From assembly GCA_964593705.1 (NCBI GenBank), contig CAZQIV010000007.1:1-64000 (forward strand): DNA of 64,000 nt, in the 5' to 3' direction. Numbering within the stretch: position 1 is the first letter of the stretch; the number at the start of each line of letters is the position of its first letter. The stretch comes from SABY01 sp964593705 (GTDB taxonomy: Bacteria > Bacteroidota > Bacteroidia > Bacteroidales > 4484-276). The notes under the pieces were generated by a model. That model saw only the letters and a program-made list of their open reading frames with translations, made no database searches and was not told the origin of the DNA. The translations under genes were made by a program, and so were the position numbers. Shown piece by piece: positions 1 through 9,587 of the stretch.

Positions 1-21
1 TCACTAAATTAGGATTAAATT

Positions 22-291
22 ATGTACATCTATTGCGCCTGCGAAAATCGGTGTTTAACGCAAGTATGTAGCAATCACAACATAGCTGTTAAGAAGAATA
101 ATCCAACTATCAATGACCTCAATCAGTTACTAAAAGATGACAGCATAATTGAAACACCGACTTGGCGTTCCATTCAACACTTGGGAGATTTAAGAAATCT
201 ATGCGACCACAAAAAACTAAAGGAACCAATAAAGGAAGAAATTGAGGAATTGATAAATGGAGTTGATAAAATAAGTAAAACACTATATTGA
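22..291 (+). pseudogene. HEPN-like protein C-terminal fragment
   Basis: The 89 residues read like the C-terminal part of a longer hypothetical protein. The stretch LGDLRNLCDH contains an R-x4-H arrangement typical of HEPN ribonuclease-type domains, followed by a charged helix (KEEIEELINGVDKI). Two stop codons (TAG, TAA) lie in the same frame just before the ATG, so nothing longer can be read upstream and the first 20 or so residues look unrelated to the rest. I infer a truncated remnant rather than an active gene. A hairpin of the attC-like type begins 27 bases after the stop, which would fit the tail of a captured cassette. The exact family is not recognised. Confidence 0.4.
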
Positions 292-310
292 CAGTAGAAA
301 GGAATAATTC

Positions 311-392
311 CAACGCATTTGCAAGCACAATTATAAAACCGCACAAGGCAACGCTAAAACCAAAGTTTTTAATGGAGCTTGCAAAGCCAACT
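311..392. repeat. attC-like imperfect hairpin, site 1
   Basis: Two arms at 318-339 and 365-386 are imperfect inverted repeats (TTTGCAAGC then CA or TC then ATTA-rich sequence) with one extra base on one side, as in integron attC sites. The core resembles the hairpin after the restriction gene at 59426-59490. A matching GTTRRRY / RYYYAAC box pair was not found, so the assignment is tentative. Confidence 0.35.
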
Positions 393-1118
393 TAAGAGAA
401 GAATTTCAAAAATTTTCTCCCACGCTAAAAAAGAAAAAAATAAAACACACCACCACACGGGCGACATAGACAGACAAGGAAAATTAAATGAATTTGACAA
501 GTTTAATATGACATTAAAATTTGACAGCTATTCAGACAAAGACAAGAATCGCCAGTGCATAACAAATAGGCATGATTATTCGGCAAAGCCGCATTAATCC
601 TGAGCAGACATAGCTCTTGTGGATTCCTTATGTTAGAGGAACTGGGTGATGAATGATTTACTTCAATGCTGCACTAAATGTGGGTTATGGGGTTTGATAA
701 ATGATTGTACATTTTCAACAGGACTATTTTTAAAGTATCTTTTTGATTTAATATTCAAAAAAACAAAGGAAAGTAACACCGTGAATACTCCCAGGTAGTT
801 GTGCTTTACTTTTAAAAAACCGTCCCACTCCTGGAAACAATTCACGGTGTGACTGTGTTGGAAAATAGTCATCCGATGAATTACTCCAGGGAGCAAAGCA
901 GCTTTCTTATTTTTCCCCCTGCGCCAAAGCTTATTCATCGGATGACTGTGAAACTTTTTGAAAGGTTTTGGCTCCCATAAATAAACAATGCCCATTTCCA
1001 AATATTTCGCCGGTGGGCGGACTATAACTATAAACCAATATCGATTAACATTTTACCATTACCAATAACAGATAACGATTAACCAATTACCAATAACGAA
1101 TAACGGATAACGATTAAC
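387..1118. other. gene-free stretch with one hairpin
   Basis: No convincing coding sequence. A 14-base perfect inverted repeat pairs 868-881 (GTCATCCGATGAAT) with 933-946. From about 1020 to 1118 the DNA is a degenerate AT-rich repetition of ATAACGATTAACC-like words. Short reading frames here have no recognisable protein features. Confidence 0.5.
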
Positions 1119-1275
1119 TAGTGTCTGTCCATAAAGTCGACTTTTTTTGATTTAAGATTGACGATTAACGATCGGAGATTTTAGATTGTGTTGAATATCA
1201 CCAACATCTTATATCTAAAATCGTTAATCTGAAATCGTATATTTTTCTAAATGTTACTTTAAAGACGAACACTAC
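1119..1275. mobile_element. MITE-like element, family A, copy 1
   Basis: Left end TAGTGTCTGTCCATAAAGTC and right end GACGAACACTA are inverted repeats. The inside is an imperfect palindrome built on TTTTAGATT / ATCTAAAATC words. The ends match the elements at 11344, 47438 and 50880, but the core differs. No coding capacity, so it would have to be mobilised in trans. Confidence 0.6.
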
Positions 1276-1285
1276 CTAATCACAA

Positions 1286-4200
1286 TCATCTCACCACCTC
1301 AACCCACTTCCCTTTTTCACGGGTGTATGTTTTATTGTCGTACATGGCGTGGCAGGCAGTTCCGGGCATGTAAAATCTTCCGGTGTAGGCGGCATTGAGC
1401 GAAACTTTGAAAGTTACCGATTTGTGTACGCCAAGGTTAAAGAAAGTAAACACCCGGTCATCGCGGATATCCCGATAATCGTAATTATTTTCTTCGCCCA
1501 GATTTCCTGTTTCGGTATATCTGAGGTTTAGAATTTCCCATCCCGAAGGAAAAACCTGTGCAAGCGCGAGGTTTTCATAGTTGCCCATAAGTCCGGGATT
1601 CTTAATCGTAACCACCGCTTCAAAGTCAGTTCCCTGCTTCAGGCTGTCCACATCCAATACTCCACCATCAATACTCATATACATAACAAGCATTTCCAAA
1701 TTCTTCGATTCGCTTGTCTCATTGCCTTGCAGTGGCTTGCCGGTGATGGTTTTTGTGAGGTATAATTTATTTCCGGCAAGATTTTTCACCCTTACACTTT
1801 TCTCAGACTTATCGCTTTCGCCTACTGATATTGTGTAAATGGGATTTGCCGTGTTGATCTCTTTGGTTTTCCCGGCCAAAGTATATTCAAAATGGTTTTC
1901 ACGGCTTTCGCCGGATCCTTCGGCAAAACGTGCCATGGAATACAAAGCGAAGGCTGCTGTTTGTGTACTCAAATAATTTACCCTCATTTCATCCGCCATT
2001 TTACTGGCCAGCTCATAAGCTTCCTCGTCTTTTTTCATCAAAACCAACACTTCAAGCATCATGGCCTGGTCGCGTAGGGCTGAACCAAAGGTAAATCCCG
2101 GGGAATCATAGCTATTGGTTTCGGTATAGCTAATGTTTTGTGTCAGCTCTGTTGCTGCTTCCGGCTTGCCTGCCAAAAGGTAAGCGGCAGCCAGCCTCCA
2201 GCGGCTTGTGTTCGATAGGTCAGTATTTTCGCGTAAACGATTCATAGCGCTCAGGTTGGGCTTTCCGGCCAATGCCAATGTATAAAGTCGATAGGCTTGC
2301 ATCAATTCAGAATTATAATAGTAATGATATTTATCCCGATCAGTTGAAAATCCTGAAGCCTTCGCGTATTGCCAATCCAGCCAGCGCTTTTTAAAACCCG
2401 AAGGAATAAGGTAACCCTTCTGCTCGGCCAGCAGCAGGAAATGCCAGGCATAAGTGCTTCCCCATTCCGAAACATATCGCTGCCCGGGCCAGTAACTCAT
2501 TGCACCATTTACTTCCTGGAATTTCCCCAACTTTTTAATGGCCTGGGTTATGTTGTAATTGATTTCTGCTTTTTTGTTTGCATCAAGTTCGGTGAGTTCA
2601 TCGAGATAAAGTTGTGGAAACACAGAAGAGGTAACCTGCTCAACGCAGCCATAGGGGTAGCGAATGAGGTATTTCAGATTTTTTTCCAAATCGAAGGCCG
2701 GCATGCCCGAAACTTCTATCGTGCCACTGTTCGTACCTTTCATTCCAAAGAAATCGTAAGCAACAGATTTTGTTCCACCCGGATTGAGAAGCACAGTTTC
2801 CACGTTGCTTACGTAAGCATTCGGGTTTCTCACACCCAGTTCAATTTCTGCGGAAGCCGACTCTTTGCCGGATGTTGCCGTAACCACGATTTTCCCTGCA
2901 CCTTCATATTGTGCCGCTTTAAGTTTGAAAAATGCCATCTTTTCGCCCATCTTTTCAAAAGACAGTTCAGATGATGCTGCCCCGGCAATGGTTAGAGGCC
3001 CATCGGTTTTTACCGTAATTTTCACATTCCTGATGTCATCATTCATTACAAAAACCGAAACCGGCAAGTCAAAATCTTCATCCGGGCCAATTACCCGTGG
3101 CGCTGTTGGCAAAACCATGAGTGGCTGTTTTACGGGGACAGCTTCATCGGCAGAGCCAAAAGCCCCATCGTGTCCGGCAACCACCATAATTTTTACGGAA
3201 CCAATATAATTGGGCATGATCAACTCATGCTTTGCAGTTTTATTTTTCTTCAACCCGAAGGGACCCAGGAATTTTACCACGGGTTTAAAGCGATTGGGCT
3301 TTTTATCCTTTTCAATCTTGGCTTCATCATCGCCACCAATGGCAAGCACTTTTTGCAACTGCCCGCCATAAGCACCAAGTACGTCATCGAACAAATCCCA
3401 GGTTTTTATACCCAAAGCTTCCCGGGCATAAAAATATTGCCACAGATCCGGGGTTTTAAAACGGGTTAAATCCAAAAGTCCTTCATCCACCACAGCAAGC
3501 GTATAGGTTATATGCTGCCCATTTTTTTCGGATACTTTAACCGTATAAGTAGCCTCGGGACGAATTTCCTGTGGAGCTTCAATCACAGGATAGAGAATGG
3601 TTACAGGGTCTTCCACCATGATGGGCGTACAACCGTACATTCTAATAGGGAGATCGTTCATGGTTTGGGCGTGGGCTTGCAGCAAAGTAACATAAGCATA
3701 AACATTGGGCGCCATGTCGCCGGTAATGTCAAACGAAAATCCGCTTTGCAAATCATCGCCATTTACCCACCAGTATTTCAGTATTTCGCTCCCTGTTTCG
3801 AGGGTAATCAAGGCCTTGGAATCTTTTGAGGCCGGGAAGGTAAGTTTTGCACGGTCGCCGGGATTATAGGATTCCTTGTCGGAAGCCACATTCAGCACCG
3901 TTGCACCGGCAGGGTTGGTTCTGTCTTCGCGGCTCACGTACGACGGCCAGTCGATATAAACAGGCAAGCCGATACTGTGACCAGATTCAGGATCATTAAT
4001 TTGGATAAGGTATCTGCCCCATTGAGGGTATTTAATTTTAAAGTCGAAAGACCCTTTCCCGTTATGGGTTGAAATATTCTTTTGAAAAACCACATCTGCA
4101 TTTTGACCCCGAATCCATGAAGCCAGGTTGTCATTACCCGAACTCCACCACCAGCGCCATGAAATCCGATAAACCCGAACCTCCAGGTTATCGGCAGACA

Positions 4201-6835
4201 CCGGTTTCCCGTTTTTATCCACAGTTACCACTTCCACAACATGGGAAGTATCGGTGGTAAGCATATTTTTATATGATCCGCCATCAGGCACATGCACCCC
4301 CACAAAACGATTGTAGGGAGCGAGGGGCATCGAAAAAACATCAGTAGAAAAATCACCTCCCTTTTCAAAAACACGGGTATTAAAAACTGCCTTCAACATG
4401 CCGGGGGCTCCGTAATTCACATTCATTGTCAATGGAAATGATACTTTTCCCGATGCATCCAAATCGCCATTAAAAATGGTATTATCGGCAGGCCAATAGT
4501 TTTTGGAAGGATCGTTAAAGGTGAAATTCTCGTAGCCTTTAAATTTATAATCCATCGTATAAAGTTTGAGATCCACCTGTGCCCGTAGGTTTGCGGCATC
4601 GGCACCATGCAGCCATTTTACATCTAATTTCCCCTGCTGCCCCGGTTCTGATTTCGATAAAATTTCCCGATTGAAAGTGAGGTTAATTTTCAGGCGATTC
4701 GGTTTTATGGTTTCAATTTTCAATGTTTTATCAAAAGTAGCACCTCCCACACTCACCCTGGCGGTCCAGTTTCCTGTGGGTGCTTCGGCATCAGTTACCG
4801 GTTGGAAAGTGTAAAATCCATCAATCCCTGTTTTTTGCACCTCGCGCTTCGCCAACTGGCCCCTTGAATTGTACAATTCGAAAACCACAGGATGATTTTC
4901 AGGCAATTTGCCGGCAATATCATCCATCACGAAAGTCAGGAACAAGGTATCGCCCGGACGCCACACGCCACGCTCGCCGTATATCATTGCTTTGATGCCA
5001 TCGCTTATCTTCTGCCCCGAAACATCAAAATTACTCACCGAAAGCGAAGAACCATCATCCACCCGCAGCCACGACTGCTGGCCATCCTTTTGCACAAGAA
5101 TAATATAAGGAGTTTCAGTGAGGCTGACAATTGCCATTCCATCACTATTTGTGAAATCGCTCCCTACGGGCTGCTGCTGGAAATTGTAAAATTCAACCTT
5201 TGCCGAAGCTACCGGCGAACCGCTTAAAAGATCGGTTATTGCCACAGTAAATTTGCGGCTATCCGCTGATTTGGCAATGATGCCCAGGTTTGAAGCGAGG
5301 AGGTTTCGTTCAGGAAATTTATCATAAATATAATATGATTCAGTGCATGGATTGTCACGATCGCGCCAACGGTAATTTTCGGGATAGTCGCTGTAATACG
5401 TATCATCCCCTTCAAAATAAGAAGCCTCATTGGCTTTCATTAAGGGCAAATCCTTAAAGTTACTTAGATCGGCTTTCTCTTCCGATCCGCAATCGTAAAC
5501 AGAATATTCTTTTCTAAAAACAATTTTTACCCTGTACATGGCATTGCGGTCGCTGTTGATCATCCCGGTAAGATCCACCGAATAGGCATTCCACTGCCGG
5601 ATATCGGTATCGGGATTTTCATCCAGCCTCATCATTTTGCGGTAAACAGGTTTCCCGACATAGCGCAGGGAGTTGTCGCCGTTGTAATTGTTCTGCTGAA
5701 AAAACTGCATGATGTTGTCGGTATATATTTTATAAATCACCACATCAACGGCCCGCAAGCTTACCGATTTGAATGATAAGATGAGATTGCGCGAATCGGG
5801 CATTATCGAACCGTTGCCCAAAATCACAACTTCAGGTTTTAGCGCCTCCATAGCTACAATATATTCGGTGGTTTTATCCAAACGAGTCCCATAAATATTT
5901 CGTAGGGTATTTTCGATGATGATGGTTTCTTCGCCTTCCATCCTTTTTTGTGGGAAGATGGTCACCACATTTTCCTTTACCGAAAGTTTGATATCATCAA
6001 AATTCCTGAACCTGATCAATCCATCAACATCTTGATCGGGATCGATGGGATCGGAAAAAATTAGTGCCACACTTTGATTTGTTGACTGCCGCGAGGTATT
6101 CACCTGCAGCAATTTAAATTCGTCTGTTCCCGGAATTTCAATTTCAAGCTGGCCTTTTTTGTTTATCCCAAGCGGCTCGCCCAGCCAAAAAAGTGTTACT
6201 AAATACGATGATTCGCTCCTGATAATATTCATGATTGTGTATGTAAATTCGGTGGGGCTGTTGGCCTTTACTTCAACTTTCAGATTACCACCTGGAGAGG
6301 AGGCAGACAAAATTTTCGAGGCATCTTCCACACTCATATCATCAGCCGTTACCATTTTTCCCTCGTAGTGTTTTGTTTTGATTTCCGTATCGCCACCAGC
6401 TGATAATTGCCCGGCATAAACATTAAAATCCTGATTAACTACAGAAAAACTAAACCCGAACTGACCAAGGTTTTTGGGGATATCAACCAATTTACCAATT
6501 TTGAAATTAACGGTGTAGCGCTGCCCGTTCTTCATGGCTTGCTCAGGCCTGAATTCTACAGTTTGTGGATCGATGAGCAAAGTTTTACCTTTGAGCGAAG
6601 GCTCGAAAGTAAGCACATTGTCCGGGAGCTCGGTGCCGGCACTGAAATTTTCCACTCCCTGGGCCAATGTTATCAACAATGTTGATTTTGATGAAACAAA
6701 ACCGGAGGTGTATCCATTGATGTATTTGTTAAATTGCGCCGGGTCGCTTTGGGTTTCCGATCCTTTTTTATTTACACACGAAAAAACTAAAAGCGCTGCC
6801 AGCAGCAGCATTAAAGATTGGACGAAATTTTTCAT
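1286..6835 (-). CDS. bacterial alpha-2-macroglobulin family lipoprotein
   Basis: A large envelope protein (1849 residues) of the alpha-2-macroglobulin family, thought to trap proteases that reach the periplasm. The N-terminus is a lipoprotein signal with lipobox LVFSC, cysteine 20. A long series of macroglobulin-type beta domains follows. The thioester motif CVEQ is present at residues 1397-1400 (YPYGCVEQ), followed by an alpha-helical thioester domain and a C-terminal receptor-type domain. Length is normal for Bacteroidota members. In many bacteria this gene sits next to the penicillin-binding protein gene pbpC; no such partner is seen here and it stands alone. The ATG at 6835 is supported by the signal peptide. 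Family assignment is secure; the substrate is unknown. Confidence 0.93.
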   Translation of the reverse strand: MKNFVQSLMLLLAALLVFSCVNKKGSETQSDPAQFNKYINGYTSGFVSSKSTLLITLAQGVENFSAGTELPDNVLTFEPSLKGKTLLIDPQTVEFRPEQAMKNGQRYTVNFKIGKLVDIPKNLGQFGFSFSVVNQDFNVYAGQLSAGGDTEIKTKHYEGKMVTADDMSVEDASKILSASSPGGNLKVEVKANSPTEFTYTIMNIIRSESSYLVTLFWLGEPLGINKKGQLEIEIPGTDEFKLLQVNTSRQSTNQSVALIFSDPIDPDQDVDGLIRFRNFDDIKLSVKENVVTIFPQKRMEGEETIIIENTLRNIYGTRLDKTTEYIVAMEALKPEVVILGNGSIMPDSRNLILSFKSVSLRAVDVVIYKIYTDNIMQFFQQNNYNGDNSLRYVGKPVYRKMMRLDENPDTDIRQWNAYSVDLTGMINSDRNAMYRVKIVFRKEYSVYDCGSEEKADLSNFKDLPLMKANEASYFEGDDTYYSDYPENYRWRDRDNPCTESYYIYDKFPERNLLASNLGIIAKSADSRKFTVAITDLLSGSPVASAKVEFYNFQQQPVGSDFTNSDGMAIVSLTETPYIILVQKDGQQSWLRVDDGSSLSVSNFDVSGQKISDGIKAMIYGERGVWRPGDTLFLTFVMDDIAGKLPENHPVVFELYNSRGQLAKREVQKTGIDGFYTFQPVTDAEAPTGNWTARVSVGGATFDKTLKIETIKPNRLKINLTFNREILSKSEPGQQGKLDVKWLHGADAANLRAQVDLKLYTMDYKFKGYENFTFNDPSKNYWPADNTIFNGDLDASGKVSFPLTMNVNYGAPGMLKAVFNTRVFEKGGDFSTDVFSMPLAPYNRFVGVHVPDGGSYKNMLTTDTSHVVEVVTVDKNGKPVSADNLEVRVYRISWRWWWSSGNDNLASWIRGQNADVVFQKNISTHNGKGSFDFKIKYPQWGRYLIQINDPESGHSIGLPVYIDWPSYVSREDRTNPAGATVLNVASDKESYNPGDRAKLTFPASKDSKALITLETGSEILKYWWVNGDDLQSGFSFDITGDMAPNVYAYVTLLQAHAQTMNDLPIRMYGCTPIMVEDPVTILYPVIEAPQEIRPEATYTVKVSEKNGQHITYTLAVVDEGLLDLTRFKTPDLWQYFYAREALGIKTWDLFDDVLGAYGGQLQKVLAIGGDDEAKIEKDKKPNRFKPVVKFLGPFGLKKNKTAKHELIMPNYIGSVKIMVVAGHDGAFGSADEAVPVKQPLMVLPTAPRVIGPDEDFDLPVSVFVMNDDIRNVKITVKTDGPLTIAGAASSELSFEKMGEKMAFFKLKAAQYEGAGKIVVTATSGKESASAEIELGVRNPNAYVSNVETVLLNPGGTKSVAYDFFGMKGTNSGTIEVSGMPAFDLEKNLKYLIRYPYGCVEQVTSSVFPQLYLDELTELDANKKAEINYNITQAIKKLGKFQEVNGAMSYWPGQRYVSEWGSTYAWHFLLLAEQKGYLIPSGFKKRWLDWQYAKASGFSTDRDKYHYYYNSELMQAYRLYTLALAGKPNLSAMNRLRENTDLSNTSRWRLAAAYLLAGKPEAATELTQNISYTETNSYDSPGFTFGSALRDQAMMLEVLVLMKKDEEAYELASKMADEMRVNYLSTQTAAFALYSMARFAEGSGESRENHFEYTLAGKTKEINTANPIYTISVGESDKSEKSVRVKNLAGNKLYLTKTITGKPLQGNETSESKNLEMLVMYMSIDGGVLDVDSLKQGTDFEAVVTIKNPGLMGNYENLALAQVFPSGWEILNLRYTETGNLGEENNYDYRDIRDDRVFTFFNLGVHKSVTFKVSLNAAYTGRFYMPGTACHAMYDNKTYTREKGKWVEVVR

Positions 6836-7417
6836 ATCGAACTTAATTTAGTTATGTTTACAAGCTTAAAATTGTACTGCAAATTTGCGATTTATTATTG
6901 TAAAAGAGAAGCAGGGACTAAAGTAAAAATAATTGCATCAAATAGTTCCATGATGCAATATCCATTTTAGATCCTCATTTTTATTTGGGAGGCAGACGGG
7001 CTTTCCGCTATACCCGCCTTGCGCCTGCTTTGTTTTTGTAGGTGGTACGTGGGCTTCCTTCGTCAGCCTACGCCCGCCAACAAAAACATAAGCAGCCGCT
7101 TCGTCGGGGTACCGCTCCAATCCCTGCCTCGCCCAAGCTCATGGCAAATGCAGTGGAATAGCGGCAGAGCCGCAAAATCTTTGTAGAAGCAATAACCTTT
7201 AACCATCACAAGCTCCGGAGGAGCGAAATATTAAACTGTCAATTTCTCATTAAACAAAAATCCTAAGCTTGAAAAATACCAGGAGAAATTGATACATTTG
7301 TTTTTATCTGAAGCGGAAGTAAACAAATCTCAAACAAATAGAATAATTTATAAATATTATAACACCTACGAACATTAATAAAATTTTATCCGTGCATCAG
7401 TGGCTAATTTTATACAG
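6836..7417. other. intergenic region with candidate promoter for the Nudix gene
   Basis: No gene. TACATTTG at 7293-7300 fits the Bacteroidota -7 consensus TAnnTTTG, with a TTG about 22 bases upstream and the Nudix ATG about 118 bases downstream. The segment 6980-7140 contains GC-rich inverted words (CCCGCC, GGCGGG types) of the dispersed-repeat style seen elsewhere in the window. Confidence 0.4.
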
Positions 7418-7879
7418 ATGAAAAATCAAATTAAAAACTTCAATATCCGTGTTTACGGCATCGCCATTAATAACTTAAATGAAATTTTACTCACCGATGA
7501 GTTCAGGTTGGGTATGCAGATGACGAAATTTCCGGGCGGCGGGCTGGAATTTGGAGAAGGCACTATAGAATGTTTGCACCGCGAATGTATGGAGGAGATT
7601 GGTAAGGAAATCAAAATCATCCGTCATTTTTATACCACCGATTATTTTCAAGCAACCCACCTATTAAAAGAGCCACAGCAATTACTCAGCATTTATTACC
7701 TCATTAAAATTAAAAATGCCAATGACATCCCCGTAAGGGAAAAAAGATTTGACTTTGAAAAAATTGATGGGGCTCAAACTTTCAGGTGGGTAAAAATAAC
7801 GGAACTCAGTACAAATGAATTGACCTTCCCGATTGATAAAAAAGTGCTGGGAATGTTGAAATCAGAATTTGGATTTTAA
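7418..7879 (+). CDS. Nudix hydrolase
   Basis: Predicted Nudix-fold pyrophosphohydrolase acting on a nucleoside-diphosphate-linked compound. The Nudix box is complete: G-x5-E-x7-R-E-x2-E-E-x-G is read as GGLEFGE, then seven residues, then RECMEEIGK, giving the magnesium-binding glutamates. I place the start at ATG 7418 (MKNQIKNF), not the GTG at 7400, because the GTG lies inside a 20-base sequence (ATCCGTGCATCAGTGGCTAA) that also precedes the true ATG of the SDR gene near 61772. The protein is about 153 residues, normal for a single-domain Nudix enzyme. It converges with the AlbA-domain gene and the two 3' ends overlap by 18 bases. Substrate cannot be told from sequence. Confidence 0.88.
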   Translation: MKNQIKNFNIRVYGIAINNLNEILLTDEFRLGMQMTKFPGGGLEFGEGTIECLHRECMEEIGKEIKIIRHFYTTDYFQATHLLKEPQQLLSIYYLIKIKNANDIPVREKRFDFEKIDGAQTFRWVKITELSTNELTFPIDKKVLGMLKSEFGF

Positions 7880-8542
7880 GTGCTCATCCTGCGAAAACGC
7901 TTCTTCAAATTTAGCGTTGGTGCGATAGACAACCGTCTTTTCGCTAATCACAATATCGATGATTTTTAAGCTAATCAAATCGGCCAGCACCTTTTCGGCA
8001 ACTTGCCTCGAAATTCCGGCAATTTTCCTGAACTTGGTCAAACTTACTTCGCCGTATTTATCCAGAAAATCGAGCAATATTTTTTCTTTGTCGGTGTAGC
8101 GGATCGTAATCCCTTTTTGCCTTTTACTCATCCTCCACACTTTGAGTAGCACAGTGTTGGCCAGTATATTTTGATCGTTAACCCTGATGTAGGCCATCCA
8201 TTTCCCCTCCTTATCCGGCGCTAAAAAGGGTCTTTCAACGGTTTTCCTGGGAATATCAATCTCCAGAATTGCCTTACCATCAACCACCCACTCTTTCATT
8301 TTAAAACTAACTTCGGGCCTGCAATACATTTGTGCCGCAGCCTCCACCATATAAAATTCTTCCTCCGATCTTACTCCCGCGATCACACCATTGTCCTTTA
8401 CACCAACAAGCAGCTTCCCGCCATCGGTATTTGAGAATGCTGCAAGCGAGCGGGCAATTTTCTTTGAATTCGAAATTTCGAATTTAAAATCCTGATGCTG
8501 ATGCTCCCCCTGCGCTATTAATTTTTTGATGTAAGAACTCAC
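7862..8542 (-). CDS. AlbA_2 (Schlafen-like) domain DNA-binding protein
   Basis: The N-terminal half (EHQHQDFKFEISNSKKIARSLAAFSNTDGGKLLVGVKDNG) is a divergent-AAA/AlbA_2 domain, with the usual E.(.)DFK, AFSNTDGG and GV.DNG signatures. The C-terminal 80 residues look like a winged-helix DNA-binding domain (SLTKFRKIAGISRQVAEKVLADLISLKII). Such proteins are usually treated as putative transcriptional regulators; a biochemical role is not established. Length 226 residues is typical for the short Bacteroidota version. It is transcribed toward the Nudix gene and shares its 3' end region, but no functional link follows from that. Confidence 0.8.
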   Translation of the reverse strand: MSSYIKKLIAQGEHQHQDFKFEISNSKKIARSLAAFSNTDGGKLLVGVKDNGVIAGVRSEEEFYMVEAAAQMYCRPEVSFKMKEWVVDGKAILEIDIPRKTVERPFLAPDKEGKWMAYIRVNDQNILANTVLLKVWRMSKRQKGITIRYTDKEKILLDFLDKYGEVSLTKFRKIAGISRQVAEKVLADLISLKIIDIVISEKTVVYRTNAKFEEAFSQDEHLKSKF

Positions 8543-8783
8543 GGCTAAAATCTTTTCTTGTAAACGGATTACTTTAAGGTGTAGTATTAACCCGCACTTT
8601 TCATCCAGGAGCAGAGCGAATTGGATGAATGTGAGTAAGCTTGTGGGAAGCAGTGCGAGAAATCCCGATTTACAATAAGTTAATTTTGGGATATGCCTTG
8701 GAACTTCAGTTTAGGATTATTAAACAGATTTTAAAAATGCCCATTTTCGGGATTAAAATTTATGAAAGCTGAAACTTGTATCT

Positions 8784-8924
8784 AAACATATCAATGTTTG
8801 GGAACATGCCTATTACCTCAAATATCAAAACAAACGAGGAGATTATGTAAATGCATTCTTCGAGGTTATCAACTGGGGAGATGTTTCAAAAAGGTTGGAA
8901 GATTTGAAAAACATTTTTGCATAA
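8784..8924 (+). pseudogene. sodB: remnant of Fe/Mn superoxide dismutase, C-terminus
   Basis: Reading from 8784, the frame gives KHINVWEHAYYLKYQNKRGD and then YVNAFFEVINWGDVSKRLED, ending in a stop at 8922-8924. This is the characteristic SodB/SodA C-terminus: the DVWEHAYYL segment carries metal ligands (here D is replaced by N, so a ligand is lost) and VINW is the family end motif. Only about 46 of roughly 200 codons remain. A stop (TGA) lies in frame at 8763 and no upstream SOD sequence was found. It is a decayed 3' fragment, not a gene. A family A element begins about 15 bases after it. Confidence 0.85.
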
Positions 8925-8939
8925 AGCAATGAACCTGGC

Positions 8940-9165
8940 TCTAAATTGCGTTGGTCTTTAAAGTAAGTTTTTTTTGAAATATCAATTGCCACATCCTTTA
9001 GGGTGTGGATTAAATTGATGTGATGAATTCCCCCGCCTTTTCGCTGTCAATGCCTTCGGCATTGACAGCGAAAAGGCGGCGGAACATTGCTAAATTCAAT
9101 AATCCCCGGGTTAAAACCCGGGGCAAGTGAAAAGTACCGACTTTATGGACACGCACTAAATAGTA
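8940..9165. mobile_element. MITE-like element, family A, inverted copy with a different core
   Basis: The right end, TTTATGGACACGCACTAAAT at 9143-9162, is the reverse complement of the family A left end. The left end at about 8941 (AAATTGCGTTGGTCTTTAAAGTAAG) resembles the inverted family A right end. The core is a strong hairpin around 9037-9081 (CGCCTTTTCGCTGTCAATGCC, loop, complement) and a small CCCCGGGTTAAAACCCGGGG palindrome. The stop codon of the neighbouring membrane-protein gene lies in the right end. Confidence 0.5.
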
Positions 9166-9587
9166 CCATCAAGCAGGTGTGTTGTTAGCATACTCCCGAT
9201 CATCAATACCGAAGTTGCAACAACAATTATTGAGTGTTTTGATGGGGGCTTAAACAATAAAATCACAACCAAATAGCACAACACCATAAAGCCTCCGGTG
9301 TAAAAGTTGGGTTCGCCAAAAGTTTGTGTGATCCCTGCCAGCAGGCTTCCAAACATTAATAATATACCAACAAGGGCGCTGGCAGTATAGCATGGAACTT
9401 TGTATGCATTAAACACCTTTTTGTGATTGATAAAAAAGAGCGGCGTGAAAATAAATGCCATGACAACTACGGCCAGGGTATAAAAAAGTCCTGCATCAAA
9501 ATTCATTGGTACAAGGCTAAAAACAATAGCACCAATAAGGAGTAAAATTGTCAGGAAGCCCGAGTAATTAACATATTTTTCCATCAT
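9156..9587 (-). CDS. small hypothetical membrane protein
   Basis: A 143-residue, very hydrophobic protein with about four or five predicted membrane spans and short polar loops; no signal peptide cleavage site and no motif I recognise. Two adjacent ATGs (9587 and 9584) follow an AAAGGAC sequence that may serve as ribosome binding site. The last codons (GTI, stop TAG) fall within the terminal repeat of the family A element, so the present C-terminus was probably set by insertion of that element. Function unknown; no operon partner. Confidence 0.6.
   Translation of the reverse strand: MMEKYVNYSGFLTILLLIGAIVFSLVPMNFDAGLFYTLAVVVMAFIFTPLFFINHKKVFNAYKVPCYTASALVGILLMFGSLLAGITQTFGEPNFYTGGFMVLCYLVVILLFKPPSKHSIIVVATSVLMIGSMLTTHLLDGTI

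Noticed and set aside
546..650. Possible further attC site around GCATAACAAATAGGC and TTATGTTAGAGG
   Set aside because: Box-like ends are present, but beyond TAACA / TGTTA the arms do not pair.
663..1001. 112-codon minus-strand frame
   Set aside because: Spans a hairpin in a gene-free area and shows no protein-like features.
2369..2974. Long plus-strand frame (about 200 codons) inside the alpha-2-macroglobulin gene
   Set aside because: It is antisense to a secure gene whose minus-strand protein has full family signatures; the frame's protein has no domain character.
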